From Woeseiaceae bacterium (GTDB taxonomy: Bacteria > Pseudomonadota > Gammaproteobacteria > Steroidobacterales > Woeseiaceae), in the NCBI GenBank assembly GCA_021773055.1, contig JAJFKV010000004.1, positions 1 to 64,000 on the forward strand: 64,000 nt of DNA. Reading direction: 5' to 3'. A model generated the notes under the pieces. It did no database searches and was not told the DNA's origin. It saw only the letters and a list, made by a program, of their open reading frames with translations. Position 1 is the first letter of the stretch. Each line of letters starts with the position of its first letter. Of the stretch, positions 53,794 through 63,528 are shown in pieces. The translations under genes and the position numbers were made by a program.

Positions 53794-55677
53794 CTAAGCT
53801 TCCTTGTTAATACCAAACATGTTCATCTGGTATGAAAGCGTTGACGGCTTCATGCCCAACAAATCCGCAGCACCGTTATCGCCCCAGACTTTCCAGTTTG
53901 CATGCCGAAGCGCCGCGACAAGGTTCGCCTTCTCAAACTCCTTGAGTTCGGCGATGGTCAGAAACTCTGTGGACTCACTATTTGCGGCAGCGTCTGTTAA
54001 TTTCACCGGTGCGGCATTCGAAAGTGCAAGATCCAGCCTGAGCCGCCCATCCGTGGAAGAAATTATCGCACGCTCCAAGACGTTTCGAAGCTCGCGGATA
54101 TTCCCAGGCCAGGGCTGTTTCTTCAAAGCAGACAAGTGTTGTTGTGTCAGGCGCAGCGGTTCACGACCGAGTTCTCGAGCTATGCATTGCAGGAAATGCA
54201 GCGCAAGAGGGCCAATGTCATCGAGGCGATCACGTAAAGGTGGAACCTCTACTGGAAATACACTCAGACGGTAGAAGAGGTCTTCGCGAAATCGACCCTC
54301 CCTGATTTCGTCCATAAGATCGCGATTCGTCGCGGCGACAATACGTACGTCCACTTTAGTGGTTTTATCATCGCCGACGCGTTCGAACTCGCCCTCCTGG
54401 AGCGCACGCAACAGTTTTCCCTGTTGCGACATTGGAATCTCGCCAATTTCATCAAGGAATAAGGTGCCGCCGTCTGCTAGTTGCAGACGTCCAACGCGAT
54501 CCTGATGTGCGCCGGTGAAGGCACCGCGAACATGACCAAAGAATTCGCTCTCGAACAAATCCTTCGGTATAGACGCGCAGTTGACCTTTACCAGTGGTTT
54601 GTCTTCCCGCTTACTTCTCGTGTGGATTGCACGCGCAATCATTTCCTTGCCAACACCTGATTCGCCATTTATCAAAACGCTGGCGGGCGTGTTGGCGACG
54701 GCTTCAATCTGCGTCAGCGTTCGTCTCAGTGCCTGGCTTTCACCAATGATCTCGCCGAAATTTACAGCAACATTGATCTCTTCACGCAGGTAGTCGCGCT
54801 CCTGCTCCAACTGCTCTGTTAATGCTTTCACTTCCTCGTATGCCAGTTCACGTTGCCGTTCGATTTCCTTTCGTTGCGAAATATCACGAAACACGATGAC
54901 AGCACCGTCAGGCTTTCCATCGTTCATTATCGGTGTGCTCGTGTACTCGACGGGAACTGCCGTGCCGTTGTCGTGCCAGAATACTTCATCATCGACTCGA
55001 TGGATCTCGCCGTCAGTTAGTGCGGCGTAAATCGGGCACTCCGTGCGCGGGTAGGACGATCCGTCCGCGTGCGAATGGTGATGTACTTCGTGCGCTTTCT
55101 GGCCGAGAACGTTGTCAACCTGCCAGCCCAGTATGTCCCTGGTCGCAGCGTTGCCGAAAGTCGTGTTGCCGTCGGCATCGAGGCCGTAAATTCCCTCGCC
55201 GGCCGCATCCAGAATCAGTTGATGAGCAACCTGCAGCTTCTTGAGCTCATCAAAGGTTTTTTCACGCTGGCGCTCGGCCTCCAGACGTACGGATATGTCA
55301 CGAAAAACCACCACTACGCCGTCCGGTTTGCCGTCTTTCATAATCGGTGTGCTGACATATTCAACCGCGACCGGTGAGCCATCAACGTGCCAGAACACTT
55401 CGTTGTCAACTCGGTGTACCTGGCCATCATTCAAAGCCGCGTAAATCAGGCAATCATCTGGCGGATACGGCGATCCGTCCGCGTGTGAATGATGGTGCAG
55501 GTCGTGCGCTCGCTTGCCGCGGACATCGTCGATGTGCCAGCCAAGAATCTCGGTCGCGGCGGCATTGCTGAAAGTGATATTGCCATCGCAGTCCAGGCCG
55601 TAAATACCCTCTCCCGCGGCATCCAGGATCTGTTGATGATTGGCCTCAAGAAGTGCCGACTTAGTGCTGTTATCCAC
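53794..55677 (-). CDS. Sigma-54-dependent activator with tandem PAS domains
   Basis: About 627 aa. Two PAS domains (about 8-130 and 143-268) share a long run with HHHSHADGS, a following Cys and IYAAL, clearly an internal duplication. Then a coiled coil, an AAA+ domain (Walker A GESGVGKE, sigma-54 loop GAFTGA, Walker B LFLDEIGE, arginine-finger region FREDLFYRL) and a Fis-type helix-turn-helix ([19 protein letters not shown]). The open frame runs up to 55854, but that part does not look coding; GTG 55677 follows GAGG and starts [13 protein letters not shown]. The conserved His/Cys set in each PAS may bind metal or heme. fetB follows on the same strand. Confidence 0.88.
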   Translation of the reverse strand: MDNSTKSALLEANHQQILDAAGEGIYGLDCDGNITFSNAAATEILGWHIDDVRGKRAHDLHHHSHADGSPYPPDDCLIYAALNDGQVHRVDNEVFWHVDGSPVAVEYVSTPIMKDGKPDGVVVVFRDISVRLEAERQREKTFDELKKLQVAHQLILDAAGEGIYGLDADGNTTFGNAATRDILGWQVDNVLGQKAHEVHHHSHADGSSYPRTECPIYAALTDGEIHRVDDEVFWHDNGTAVPVEYTSTPIMNDGKPDGAVIVFRDISQRKEIERQRELAYEEVKALTEQLEQERDYLREEINVAVNFGEIIGESQALRRTLTQIEAVANTPASVLINGESGVGKEMIARAIHTRSKREDKPLVKVNCASIPKDLFESEFFGHVRGAFTGAHQDRVGRLQLADGGTLFLDEIGEIPMSQQGKLLRALQEGEFERVGDDKTTKVDVRIVAATNRDLMDEIREGRFREDLFYRLSVFPVEVPPLRDRLDDIGPLALHFLQCIARELGREPLRLTQQHLSALKKQPWPGNIRELRNVLERAIISSTDGRLRLDLALSNAAPVKLTDAAANSESTEFLTIAELKEFEKANLVAALRHANWKVWGDNGAADLLGMKPSTLSYQMNMFGINKEA

Positions 55678-55962
55678 TGTCCATTTCCTCAATTGTCCGA
55701 GGATTTGACCACAATAAATTGATGGCCTCAAGTATCTGAGGTTTCGGCCATTTGTCGTCGATCGTTGCGTCCGGACCGCGATCCACCCGTTAAAGAAGCC
55801 GGGTATGCAGATGAGTATCTGAACGAGAACGGCGGCAGTGTCAATCTGTAACAAACCCCAATAGACTTCTGATCTCTCATCCCTTTATGATCCGCCCACG
55901 TAACTAACAAGAAGAGACCGCTGGTCGCGTTTCGAGTGCGGCGACCGGATAAGGCGAAAAAA

Positions 55963-57636
55963 ATGCAGGCATTAGCGCAGAGCTACATGACGGGTGAAGG
56001 TAGCGGTCAATTATTGTACGAAACGATCGGACACTGCTTCGACAGGGTCGCAAAGAAAAATTCGGTTAACCCGGCGCTGGTCGTGTGTCATCAGGACGTC
56101 CGCTGGACCTATGGCGAACTCAAGACGCATGTAGATAATTTCGCGGCGGGCCTGATCGCGCTCGGTATTGAGCCTGGGGACCGGGTCGGCATCTGGGGCC
56201 CAAATAGTTACGAATGGGTGCTCACTCAGTTCGCCACTGCAAAGATTGGCGCCATCATGGTTTGCGTCAATCCCGCATATCGGCTATTCGAGTTGGAATA
56301 CGTCCTGAACAAGGTCGAGTGCAAGGCCATCGTCGCTGCCGAGAAATTCAAGAGCAGCGAGTACCTGGCGATGCTGAATACGCTCGCTCCCGAAATGGCC
56401 GACAATGAGCCCGGGCAGCTTCGAGCCGAGAAGCTGCCGCATCTGACAACCGTCATTCGTATGGGCGATCAACAGTCGCCAGGGATGTTTAATTTCGATG
56501 CCGTTGGCGAATTGGGCGGTGACAGTGAGCGACAGCGCCTCGCCGAGCTACAAGCCGAGTTACGGCCCGATGACGCGATCAATATTCAGTTCACGAGCGG
56601 CACGACCGGAAGCCCGAAGGGCGCGACGCTCAGTCACGTGAATATTCTTAATAACGCCATGACAACGGCACAGGGCATGGCGTTTACATCAGACGATTCT
56701 CTTTGCATACCGGTGCCTCTCTATCATTGTTTTGGCATGGTGCTGGGCGCACTTGCCTGCGTTTCGAGCGGCGCAACGATGGTCTTTCCTAACGCCGCAT
56801 ACGATCCGATATCGACGCTGAAGGCAGTGCAGGATGAACGCTGTACAGCATTGCATGGCGTACCGACGATGTTCGTTAACGAACTGGACCACCCTCAGTT
56901 CAGTGACTTCGACGTGTCCAGTTTACGCACAGGTGTCATTGCCGGCGCTCCCTGTCCGGAAGAGCTGATGACCAGGATTATCGGTGACATGCACATGGAC
57001 AACGTTCTTATCGGCTATGGCCAAACGGAACTCAGCCCCATCAATCACATGACCCTGCCGAACGATTCATTTGAGAATCGTACGCAGACGGTCGGTCGCC
57101 CGATACCCTACATCGAAGTCAAGATAGTTGATGAAAATGATCGCGTTGTTCCTATCTGCGAACAGGGCGAGATATGCACGCGCGGCTATTCAGTTATGAA
57201 GGGTTACTGGAATGACGCGGAGAAAACAGCCGAAACTATCGTTGATGGCTGGCTGCATTCGGGGGACCTCGGCACTATGAACGAGCACGGCTACGTACGT
57301 ATCACAGGTCGTATCAAGGACATGGTCATTCGCGGTGGTGAGAATATTTACCCCCGCGAGATCGAGGAATATTTGTATACCCACCCGAATATAAGCGAGG
57401 TGCAGGTATTCGGCGTCGAGGATGAGCGCATGGGCGAAGAAGTGTGTGCCTGGATTCAGCTCAAGAACGGCGAGGCCATGACCGAGGACGATGTACGAAC
57501 ATTTTGCCGCGGTCAAATCTCGCATTTCAAGATCCCGCGTTACGTGCGTTTTGTCACCGAGTACCCCATGACGGTGACAGGAAAAATTCGCAAAGTGGAA
57601 ATGCGTGAAATGATGGCAAAGGAACTTTACGCCTGA
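55963..57636 (+). CDS. Medium/long-chain acyl-CoA synthetase
   Basis: About 557 aa, adenylate-forming enzyme. Motifs: FTSGTTGSPKGATLSH (P-loop), VPLYHCFGMVLG, YGQTELSPINHM, HSGDLGTMNEHGYVRITGRIKDMVIRGGENIYPREIEEYL, and C-terminal Lys in GKIRKVEMREMM. It resembles the FadD-related FACL branch acting on medium or branched acids. A GTG at 55936 opens the frame; ATG 55963 is preferred. It converges with the methyltransferase gene at 31 bp. Confidence 0.92.
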   Translation: MQALAQSYMTGEGSGQLLYETIGHCFDRVAKKNSVNPALVVCHQDVRWTYGELKTHVDNFAAGLIALGIEPGDRVGIWGPNSYEWVLTQFATAKIGAIMVCVNPAYRLFELEYVLNKVECKAIVAAEKFKSSEYLAMLNTLAPEMADNEPGQLRAEKLPHLTTVIRMGDQQSPGMFNFDAVGELGGDSERQRLAELQAELRPDDAINIQFTSGTTGSPKGATLSHVNILNNAMTTAQGMAFTSDDSLCIPVPLYHCFGMVLGALACVSSGATMVFPNAAYDPISTLKAVQDERCTALHGVPTMFVNELDHPQFSDFDVSSLRTGVIAGAPCPEELMTRIIGDMHMDNVLIGYGQTELSPINHMTLPNDSFENRTQTVGRPIPYIEVKIVDENDRVVPICEQGEICTRGYSVMKGYWNDAEKTAETIVDGWLHSGDLGTMNEHGYVRITGRIKDMVIRGGENIYPREIEEYLYTHPNISEVQVFGVEDERMGEEVCAWIQLKNGEAMTEDDVRTFCRGQISHFKIPRYVRFVTEYPMTVTGKIRKVEMREMMAKELYA

Positions 57637-57667
57637 GGGATCACAGTATATTTAGTGCCGCCACGAA

Positions 57668-58456
57668 TCAGAACTTACGGGCAGTCGCCATAAGATAGCC
57701 AGCTCCGCCGCTGGCAATGAACTTTTCAAGATCGGCCAGCACCAGGGCAGGATCGCCGAAGTCGGCCGGTAGTGCTGAGTTGAGTTCGGCCTTCGCTGTC
57801 GTCAGAACTTTCATTCGTTGGCGGATGCGCTTGATCATGTCGGCCAGAGTCCAGTTCACTATTCGAATCCGAACGAAGTCAAATCCCGCCTGCGATAATG
57901 CTTCTCGATAAGCTTCCACCGATGGCGCGTTCGCGACGCAAAGAACTCTTCCCAGTAATCCGTCAAGGCTCTTCGGTACCGGAGCACTAAGAAAGAAATC
58001 GGAAATGCCGATACGGCCACCTGGATTCAAAACGCGGTGAAGTTGCTGCAACGCGGAATCCATATTCTCGAAAAGACACAGGCTGCATTCACACAGTGTT
58101 GCATCAAAGGATTCCGCCGCGAACGGTAGTTGCTCTGCGCTTGCCCTTACGAACTTTGTTTTTTCAGCCAGTCCGGATTCTCGCGAGGATATCCTCGCGT
58201 GTTCCAGATTGACTGCCGAATAATCACAGCCGGTCACATTTGCACCAAAATCGGCGGCAACAATTCTGGCTGAGTTGCCATTGCCACAGGCAACATCAAG
58301 GACATCGGACTGCGGTGAGACAAGGGTCGAGCTCGCGAGCTGTCGAGTTAGTTTGACGCCACCGGGGTGAAAGCTCTGACCTAATAGATGTTCGACGATT
58401 GGTAGCTCGTAAAGCTGAACACAACAGCTCGCAAGATTTCGGCGGGCTGCGCTCAC
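57668..58456 (-). CDS. Class I SAM-dependent methyltransferase
   Basis: 262 aa, Rossmann methyltransferase of the UbiE/Methyltransf_11 kind: SAM motif I VLDVACGNGNSARIVA, motif II SFDATLCECSLCLFENMDSALQQLHRVLNPGGRIGISDF. The GTG start overlaps the radical SAM gene's stop (GTGA, 4 bp), so the two are translationally coupled and probably act on one pathway. Last gene of the rdgC-hydroxylase-PfkB-radical SAM run. The acceptor is unknown. Confidence 0.87.
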   Translation of the reverse strand: MSAARRNLASCCVQLYELPIVEHLLGQSFHPGGVKLTRQLASSTLVSPQSDVLDVACGNGNSARIVAADFGANVTGCDYSAVNLEHARISSRESGLAEKTKFVRASAEQLPFAAESFDATLCECSLCLFENMDSALQQLHRVLNPGGRIGISDFFLSAPVPKSLDGLLGRVLCVANAPSVEAYREALSQAGFDFVRIRIVNWTLADMIKRIRQRMKVLTTAKAELNSALPADFGDPALVLADLEKFIASGGAGYLMATARKF

Positions 58457-59934
58457 GTTACTTTGTTCTCGGGTTTCCCATATCGGGCGAGGGAGATGGG
58501 TCCTGTAAGGGGAGTAAATTCTCGTTTCCGGAGCGGTTCAAGAAACTGTTTTTCCAGGCCGTCGCGATACAGCAGATTGTAGGTGTCGAACGGGATAACC
58601 CTTTCGCCGTCGGGGTGCACGATGTGTACACACGTCTTGCGAATTGAACGCAGGTCGAAACCCTGTGCGTCTATGAATTCGACGATCAGGATTCGGAAAA
58701 TGTTTTCGTAGCCCAGTTGTTGCGGTGGAGCGCGGTCAAGCTTGCCGAGAAAATCACTCATCGCATCTGTTTGCGAATCGACAGAATGATGCGTTGAGAA
58801 TAGATTAAGAAAATGCTCGCGAATTGCGGGTTCTTTCTCATAAGTGATAGTTGCTCTGCCGCTATTGATCAGGAACTCGGGATCTACAAGACCGGTAAGT
58901 GGAACCAGACCCGATTCCAGTTTGAGTGCATAGGCCATTGCAAGGTGGTCCGGGTGGCACGGCACCGGTATGAGATCCTCTGGCGCCAGGACCGGGCATT
59001 GCTCCAGTATTCTGCGGCGAATTTCTGTCAACGTGAGCCGGTCGCGATTGCTGTCGTAACCGGATTCATAACCTTCAAGACGACCGGCCGCCTGCACGGG
59101 TTGAAAGGTAACGCCACGCACACACGGCTGCTGCGTCCCGTAGTCAATAATTTCGCCCATTTCATCATCGTTCAGTCCGAGTCGAATCGTGGCGACCAGC
59201 GTTGTGTGGATATCGACTTCATTGAGTCGCTCCAGAGCGCGTGTATGTGTGTTTCTAAGGTCCGAAGCTCGCAGTGCTTTCAACACCTCGGGACGAAACG
59301 AATCGAATTGCAGATAGATTTCCAGACCAGGTTTGAATTCGGCGAGGCGCTCGGCAAATCCAGGCTCGTTCGCGATGCGTATTCCATTAGTATTCACCAG
59401 GAGGTGCCCAACAGGTCGCTGTCGTACCAGTTCCAGAATTTCGAAAAATTGTGGGTGAACGGTGGGCTCACCGCCCGATATCTGGATGATGGAAGGCTCG
59501 CCTTCGTTTGCCACGGCTCGATCCAGCATGCGCTCGATCTGTTCCAGACTTCGGTGGTTTTGCCGTTCCGGCCCGCTGCCCGCGTAGCAGGTTGGGCAGC
59601 GCAAATTACAGTTGTCCGTAACCTCGATAAGTAAGGTGCAGCCGTGTTGCTCGTGGTCCGGGCATATGCCGCAGTCATAAGGGCAACCGTACCGCGCCGG
59701 TGTATTGGGCGCGATGACCTGCTCGGGTGTCTTGATGAATGTTTCTCTGGCCAGCTTGTAATAGGCGATATCGTCTGCCATCAATACACGCTCGGCGCCG
59801 TGTTGCGGGCATCGCTTCAGCATCCACACGCAGCCATCCTGAAAGACAATCTTCGCGTCAACGCGCTGCAAGCACGTACTGCATATTGAAATAGTGGAAT
59901 CGTAGTATTGGTAAGGCCGCTGCTTCGCTGTCAT
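58453..59934 (-). CDS. Multi-cluster radical SAM enzyme, Tes/MJ0619-like
   Basis: 493 aa. Cys layout: CSTC (18, 21) with Cys35 and Cys42 forms a rubredoxin-like site; CPYDCGIC (84, 88, 91) with Cys99 forms an auxiliary cluster; CNLRCPTC (109, 113, 116) is the radical SAM cluster. SAM-binding GGEP follows in IQISGGEPTVHP. The order of rubredoxin site, auxiliary cluster and CX3CX2C, and the length, are those of the MJ0619 family, which includes the archaeal tetraether lipid synthase Tes. Enzymes of that type make C-C bonds at unactivated alkyl carbons. Coupled to a methyltransferase and 71 bp behind the PfkB fusion. Confidence 0.82.
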   Translation of the reverse strand: MTAKQRPYQYYDSTISICSTCLQRVDAKIVFQDGCVWMLKRCPQHGAERVLMADDIAYYKLARETFIKTPEQVIAPNTPARYGCPYDCGICPDHEQHGCTLLIEVTDNCNLRCPTCYAGSGPERQNHRSLEQIERMLDRAVANEGEPSIIQISGGEPTVHPQFFEILELVRQRPVGHLLVNTNGIRIANEPGFAERLAEFKPGLEIYLQFDSFRPEVLKALRASDLRNTHTRALERLNEVDIHTTLVATIRLGLNDDEMGEIIDYGTQQPCVRGVTFQPVQAAGRLEGYESGYDSNRDRLTLTEIRRRILEQCPVLAPEDLIPVPCHPDHLAMAYALKLESGLVPLTGLVDPEFLINSGRATITYEKEPAIREHFLNLFSTHHSVDSQTDAMSDFLGKLDRAPPQQLGYENIFRILIVEFIDAQGFDLRSIRKTCVHIVHPDGERVIPFDTYNLLYRDGLEKQFLEPLRKREFTPLTGPISLARYGKPENKVT

Positions 59935-60005
59935 GAGTACCTAGACCGGAGGGGGTCGCCATACATTACCAATCGAGCACACTTTGTCATAGCGGCCTGA
60001 CGATC

Positions 60006-61787
60006 TCAGTAATAAGTCGTCCTGCGCACAGGCTGGAAGAGTTCCTTGCGGTGTGCGCAGGCAGTGTCTACAGCACACTCCTGACACTGCGGTTCGCTCA
60101 TTTCGGGACAGCGCTTGCGCGCCTGAAAAAAGAACCAGTCCACTGCGCCCATACTCTTGCCGGACTGGTCGACGACCTGTCGTACGGCATCGTGAGCCGC
60201 GGCCCGCACTGCCCATTCTTCACTTCGGGACAGCAATTCTCGTCGCGTAAGCTTTGCTGCAAGCCCCTTATCCCTCACATCGATCAACCCCATTCGGAGG
60301 CAAGAGCGCATCACGTGGTAGTCAACCACGGGTGGCACTCCCGCGTCGTCATTGCTCATGAAGGCTTCGGGACGCTGTTGCAATATCATCGCCAGCAGTC
60401 CCGACTTCTTGCGCAGTGGGTCCTCCTTGAAGCCACCAATTTTATCGAGCAGACCGAAGAGTGCACGTAGTGGGGTAGCGGATGCGTTGACCTGCTCCAT
60501 AATCGATTGCGGCGTCAGATCAAGAGCCAACATGTCACGACCATATTGACGCGCGAGCTCCAGATGCAGGTCAATCGCTGGCATAGGGTCGCTGCCGTCA
60601 TCGGAGCGCAGTACTGCAAGCATGTCGGCCTTGCCTAGTTCTGCCTGACCGGCCGGTGTAAGTTTATGCGGATCTTTTTCCAGCCACCGAAGCCAGGCGC
60701 GGAATAGATAAAACGCACCTTTGCGCTCTTCCCCGTCGAGTGATGCGATCAACGGACGTTCGTATCGTCCGTCAGCCTCTGTCCAGAAACCGAATTGCTG
60801 CAACGTCGATGCAAAAAAGTAATCGAGTGCTGCTGGGTGCCCAGGTGTCGGCAAGTCAGGACCTGTGAACATGAACGGCATTATGTCCGTGATGCCCGAG
60901 ATCAGTTTCGCAACGCTGTTTACATTCAGGCGGTTTGTCTGCACGCGGTCGTCTGGCGGTTGCGGAGGCAGGGCCGATGACATCATTAGCGCGGCGGGCC
61001 CGACTGCCTCGATCGATTCTGCGGCGAGCGGCATTGCCTGGCTTGCAGCCATAACCGGGTGCGCGCCATGCGCCAGGCCGACGAGCGTTGCGCCGCAAAA
61101 GGTGTCTCCGGCACCCGTAGGGTCTACAACGATCGCTGCGATACCTGGCAGTTGCGTGGCGCTATCGCCCTGAATGACAGTTGCGCCCTGGCTTCCCCGG
61201 GTAATAAACAGTGTTTGACCGGCTCTGGAACGTACGTTTTCCATCGAATCGAACAGGCGCACCGCCTCCTCTTCGTTCATGAAAAACAGGTCCGACCCAT
61301 CCAGGACCGCAGCGGCATCGTCGGGCCATTTATCAATGAGATGTAGTGCAGTACCCGCCGAGATACGTCGCGCGCCTCTTTCCCGGCAGGCGATCATGAA
61401 AGCGTGCTGCTGCCGAAGATTGCCGAGTGGTATGAGGTGAACGCAGTCAAATACTGAAAGGTCGCTGGGCAATTTCTCGGGAGAGAGTGATTCCTCCGCG
61501 CCAAATGAGGCCTGGACGTAGGTCGTGCGGCTATCTTCATATGCTATTTCAAAATGAGGAAGATCTTCAGCAGTTACTGTCGGACCCAGCCATTCGAGAC
61601 TATCGGCAACATATTGAAGAGCAGGAGGCATGGGGTCGGGGCGCGGCGCGTACAAGGTAACCGCTGCGCCACTGCGATGCGATGCCATCGCCGTGTACAA
61701 ACCGGCACCACCGGCGAGCAGGTGGTCTGCGCCATCAAGCGTATCGAGCGAGGCACCGCCGATAATTAGAATTCGAACTTCAGTCAC
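60006..61787 (-). CDS. PfkB sugar/nucleoside kinase fused to an Fe-S glycosylase-like domain
   Basis: About 593 aa. Residues about 1-280 are a PfkB/ribokinase domain: VRILIIGGASLDTL, LAGGAGLYTA and the catalytic VDPTGAGDTFCGA. Residues about 300-593 resemble a HhH-type glycosylase: FKEDPLRKKS in the hairpin place, VVDYHVMRSCLRMGLID like the VDTHVxR catalytic-Asp segment of endonuclease III, and a terminal CX7CX2CX5C (560, 568, 571, 577), close to its CX6CX2CX5C cluster loop. GTG 61787 overlaps the hydroxylase stop by 8 bp; an open frame runs to 61832. Confidence 0.75.
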   Translation of the reverse strand: MTEVRILIIGGASLDTLDGADHLLAGGAGLYTAMASHRSGAAVTLYAPRPDPMPPALQYVADSLEWLGPTVTAEDLPHFEIAYEDSRTTYVQASFGAEESLSPEKLPSDLSVFDCVHLIPLGNLRQQHAFMIACRERGARRISAGTALHLIDKWPDDAAAVLDGSDLFFMNEEEAVRLFDSMENVRSRAGQTLFITRGSQGATVIQGDSATQLPGIAAIVVDPTGAGDTFCGATLVGLAHGAHPVMAASQAMPLAAESIEAVGPAALMMSSALPPQPPDDRVQTNRLNVNSVAKLISGITDIMPFMFTGPDLPTPGHPAALDYFFASTLQQFGFWTEADGRYERPLIASLDGEERKGAFYLFRAWLRWLEKDPHKLTPAGQAELGKADMLAVLRSDDGSDPMPAIDLHLELARQYGRDMLALDLTPQSIMEQVNASATPLRALFGLLDKIGGFKEDPLRKKSGLLAMILQQRPEAFMSNDDAGVPPVVDYHVMRSCLRMGLIDVRDKGLAAKLTRRELLSRSEEWAVRAAAHDAVRQVVDQSGKSMGAVDWFFFQARKRCPEMSEPQCQECAVDTACAHRKELFQPVRRTTYY

Positions 61788-62583
61788 GCACCAGTGGCCA
61801 CAAAAGTTGTCGTTGTGCACTAACTGGCTCAAGGTTCTCGACGCCGATCAACTCCGGATAGCGTCGCGTAATCTTGGCAGTGCCAAATAGTACATCCCAG
61901 AAAAACAGCAGGTTGCCGAAATTACCTTTGTAATGGGTCACGCCATCATCTTTGTGTTTGCCGTGGTGAGCCCAATGTGTTGACGGTGTGGAGATCGTTC
62001 TTTCGACGAGCCACATCACAGGTGACAAGGCCTTGATTTTGTACAGAGGTTTGTCCCAGCGCACATCGGAGTGGGCGCCACAAATCACAAGCAGTTTTAT
62101 GACGATGTAGAAGGCATACACGGTGCCGAGACCCAGGTAGATCAACACGCCGGAAAACCAGATGCCCGGCATCAGGAAGTAATAAAAGATGTTATTGCGA
62201 TAGACGATGCGAATACTCATGTATTCCGCGTCGTGATGAGGGCGGTGCAAATGATAGAGCCACTTTACCGAGTGTGAAAAGCGGTGCCACCAGTATTGTG
62301 TCATGTCATCAAATACCAGCAACAAACCGACCTGGGCCAGAATCGGAATGCCCGCGAGGCTATCGCGCGCATCAGGCGCGATAAACGCCGCGAGCATCGC
62401 TGCGGCAAACAAAATCAGCGGCTGCGTCAGGAGCAACAACGTTGAAGTACCGACAATTTCAACGATGGCATCTTTGCGGCGCTGCCGCGGCTTGTGAAAC
62501 AAGTCGGTTCGAAAGAATTCCGCCAGTGCGAAGAAGACGAAGATCGCCAGAATGGCAATAAGGTCGGGACGCAACTGCGGCAT
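61780..62583 (-). CDS. Fatty-acid hydroxylase/sterol desaturase family protein
   Basis: About 267 aa, di-iron membrane enzyme family. His boxes: HRFSHSVKWLYHLHRPHH (HX3H and HX2HH forms) and HWAHHGKH (HX2HH-like), with four or so membrane helices. The ATG at 62583 comes 1 base after the rdgC stop (TGATATG); a GTG at 62598 is possible. Such proteins hydroxylate, desaturate or cleave alkyl chains. Overlap with the PfkB fusion and nearness to the Tes-like gene point to lipid chemistry. Confidence 0.87.
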   Translation of the reverse strand: MPQLRPDLIAILAIFVFFALAEFFRTDLFHKPRQRRKDAIVEIVGTSTLLLLTQPLILFAAAMLAAFIAPDARDSLAGIPILAQVGLLLVFDDMTQYWWHRFSHSVKWLYHLHRPHHDAEYMSIRIVYRNNIFYYFLMPGIWFSGVLIYLGLGTVYAFYIVIKLLVICGAHSDVRWDKPLYKIKALSPVMWLVERTISTPSTHWAHHGKHKDDGVTHYKGNFGNLLFFWDVLFGTAKITRRYPELIGVENLEPVSAQRQLLWPLVRD

Positions 62584-62584
62584 A

Positions 62585-63472
62585 TCAGGCAAAACCACCG
62601 AGCTGTTTCTTGAGGTCGTTTAATAGGTTTCGAAGCGTGCCGGTGACCAACACGAACTCGGCATCCTGCCTGGCGAGAGGATCTGTGTGATCCTCCCCAT
62701 CATCATCCATACCGAGGAAGCGGAGCTTGGAAATCACACCGTTTTCATTGAGTACGCAGCTCATAACGTGATCATACTCGATGGCGAGGTGGGTCAACCG
62801 CATTCCGTTCGCCACATGATTACGAATCGTCTGGTCGCTGAGGTCGAAATCAGTCCAGCGAACGATAGAACCGGCATCAGCCAGGTCCTGCATGCGGCAT
62901 TCACGGCCGACGGTAAATTGCCTGGGCGCGTCGTCGAAAAATATGCCGCTTAGAAATTCCTCGACGGGTTTCATAAACTGCAATGGGCGTATGTTAAGGC
63001 CGTCAATCGCAGCCTGTAGTCGCCGCAGCACTCGCTCCGCTGCAGAGTCCTGCAAGGCATCGATGCCGATCACCTTTTCTTTCAGGTCAACGTAGGCCCA
63101 AATCCTGTCTGACTTCAGCATAGCCTTGGGCATTAGTTCGTCACGTGCTTCGGCCTTAAGGCGACGCTTTTCACTCGGGCTTGGCGCTTCCTGCATGCGC
63201 TGCCGAAATTCCTCGATGCGCGCTTCGAGTTCTTCGTTAATAACAGATGGCGGCAATACGCGGGACTGGCTGCGCAGTCTCAGAAGGTCGGCGCCATTCA
63301 AGCGGCGGCCAAGCAACTCACTGTTATCAGGATCGACCGGCACCCAGCCGGAGCTGCGTTCGGTGAGCGGACCGCAAGGTTCAAAGCCCGCACTCTCCAG
63401 GCTTTTTGATAACGCTTCTTCACTCTCGGGCCAGCTACCGTCTAGGCGGTAATAACGTACATTTCGAAACAT
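62585..63472 (-). CDS. rdgC: Recombination-associated protein RdgC
   Basis: 295 aa against 303 in Escherichia coli. It follows RdgC from end to end: MFRNVRYYRLDGSWP, FEPCGPLTERSSGWVP, ILPP-type VLPPSVINEELEARI, MPKAMLKSDRIWAYVDLKEKVIGIDA and DAEFVLVTGTLRNLLNDL. RdgC forms a dimeric DNA ring and restrains RecA. It heads the packed five-gene run, probably by chance of operon growth. ATG start with no overlap to the arylsulfotransferase gene 56 bp upstream. Confidence 0.95.
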   Translation of the reverse strand: MFRNVRYYRLDGSWPESEEALSKSLESAGFEPCGPLTERSSGWVPVDPDNSELLGRRLNGADLLRLRSQSRVLPPSVINEELEARIEEFRQRMQEAPSPSEKRRLKAEARDELMPKAMLKSDRIWAYVDLKEKVIGIDALQDSAAERVLRRLQAAIDGLNIRPLQFMKPVEEFLSGIFFDDAPRQFTVGRECRMQDLADAGSIVRWTDFDLSDQTIRNHVANGMRLTHLAIEYDHVMSCVLNENGVISKLRFLGMDDDGEDHTDPLARQDAEFVLVTGTLRNLLNDLKKQLGGFA

Positions 63473-63528
63473 GATGGATTATTCGCGGTGGACAGGGCCG
63501 CGCAGTATCCGGATTTCTCTCTACAATG

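Noticed and set aside
55678-55854. Extra N-terminal 59 residues of the sigma-54 activator frame
   Set aside because: The stretch is not like PAS or any domain, and GTG 55677 has a ribosome site; the upstream part is most likely untranslated leader.
58813-59634. 273-codon plus-strand frame opposite the radical SAM gene
   Set aside because: Antisense shadow; the minus-strand frame has the Cys motifs and family match.
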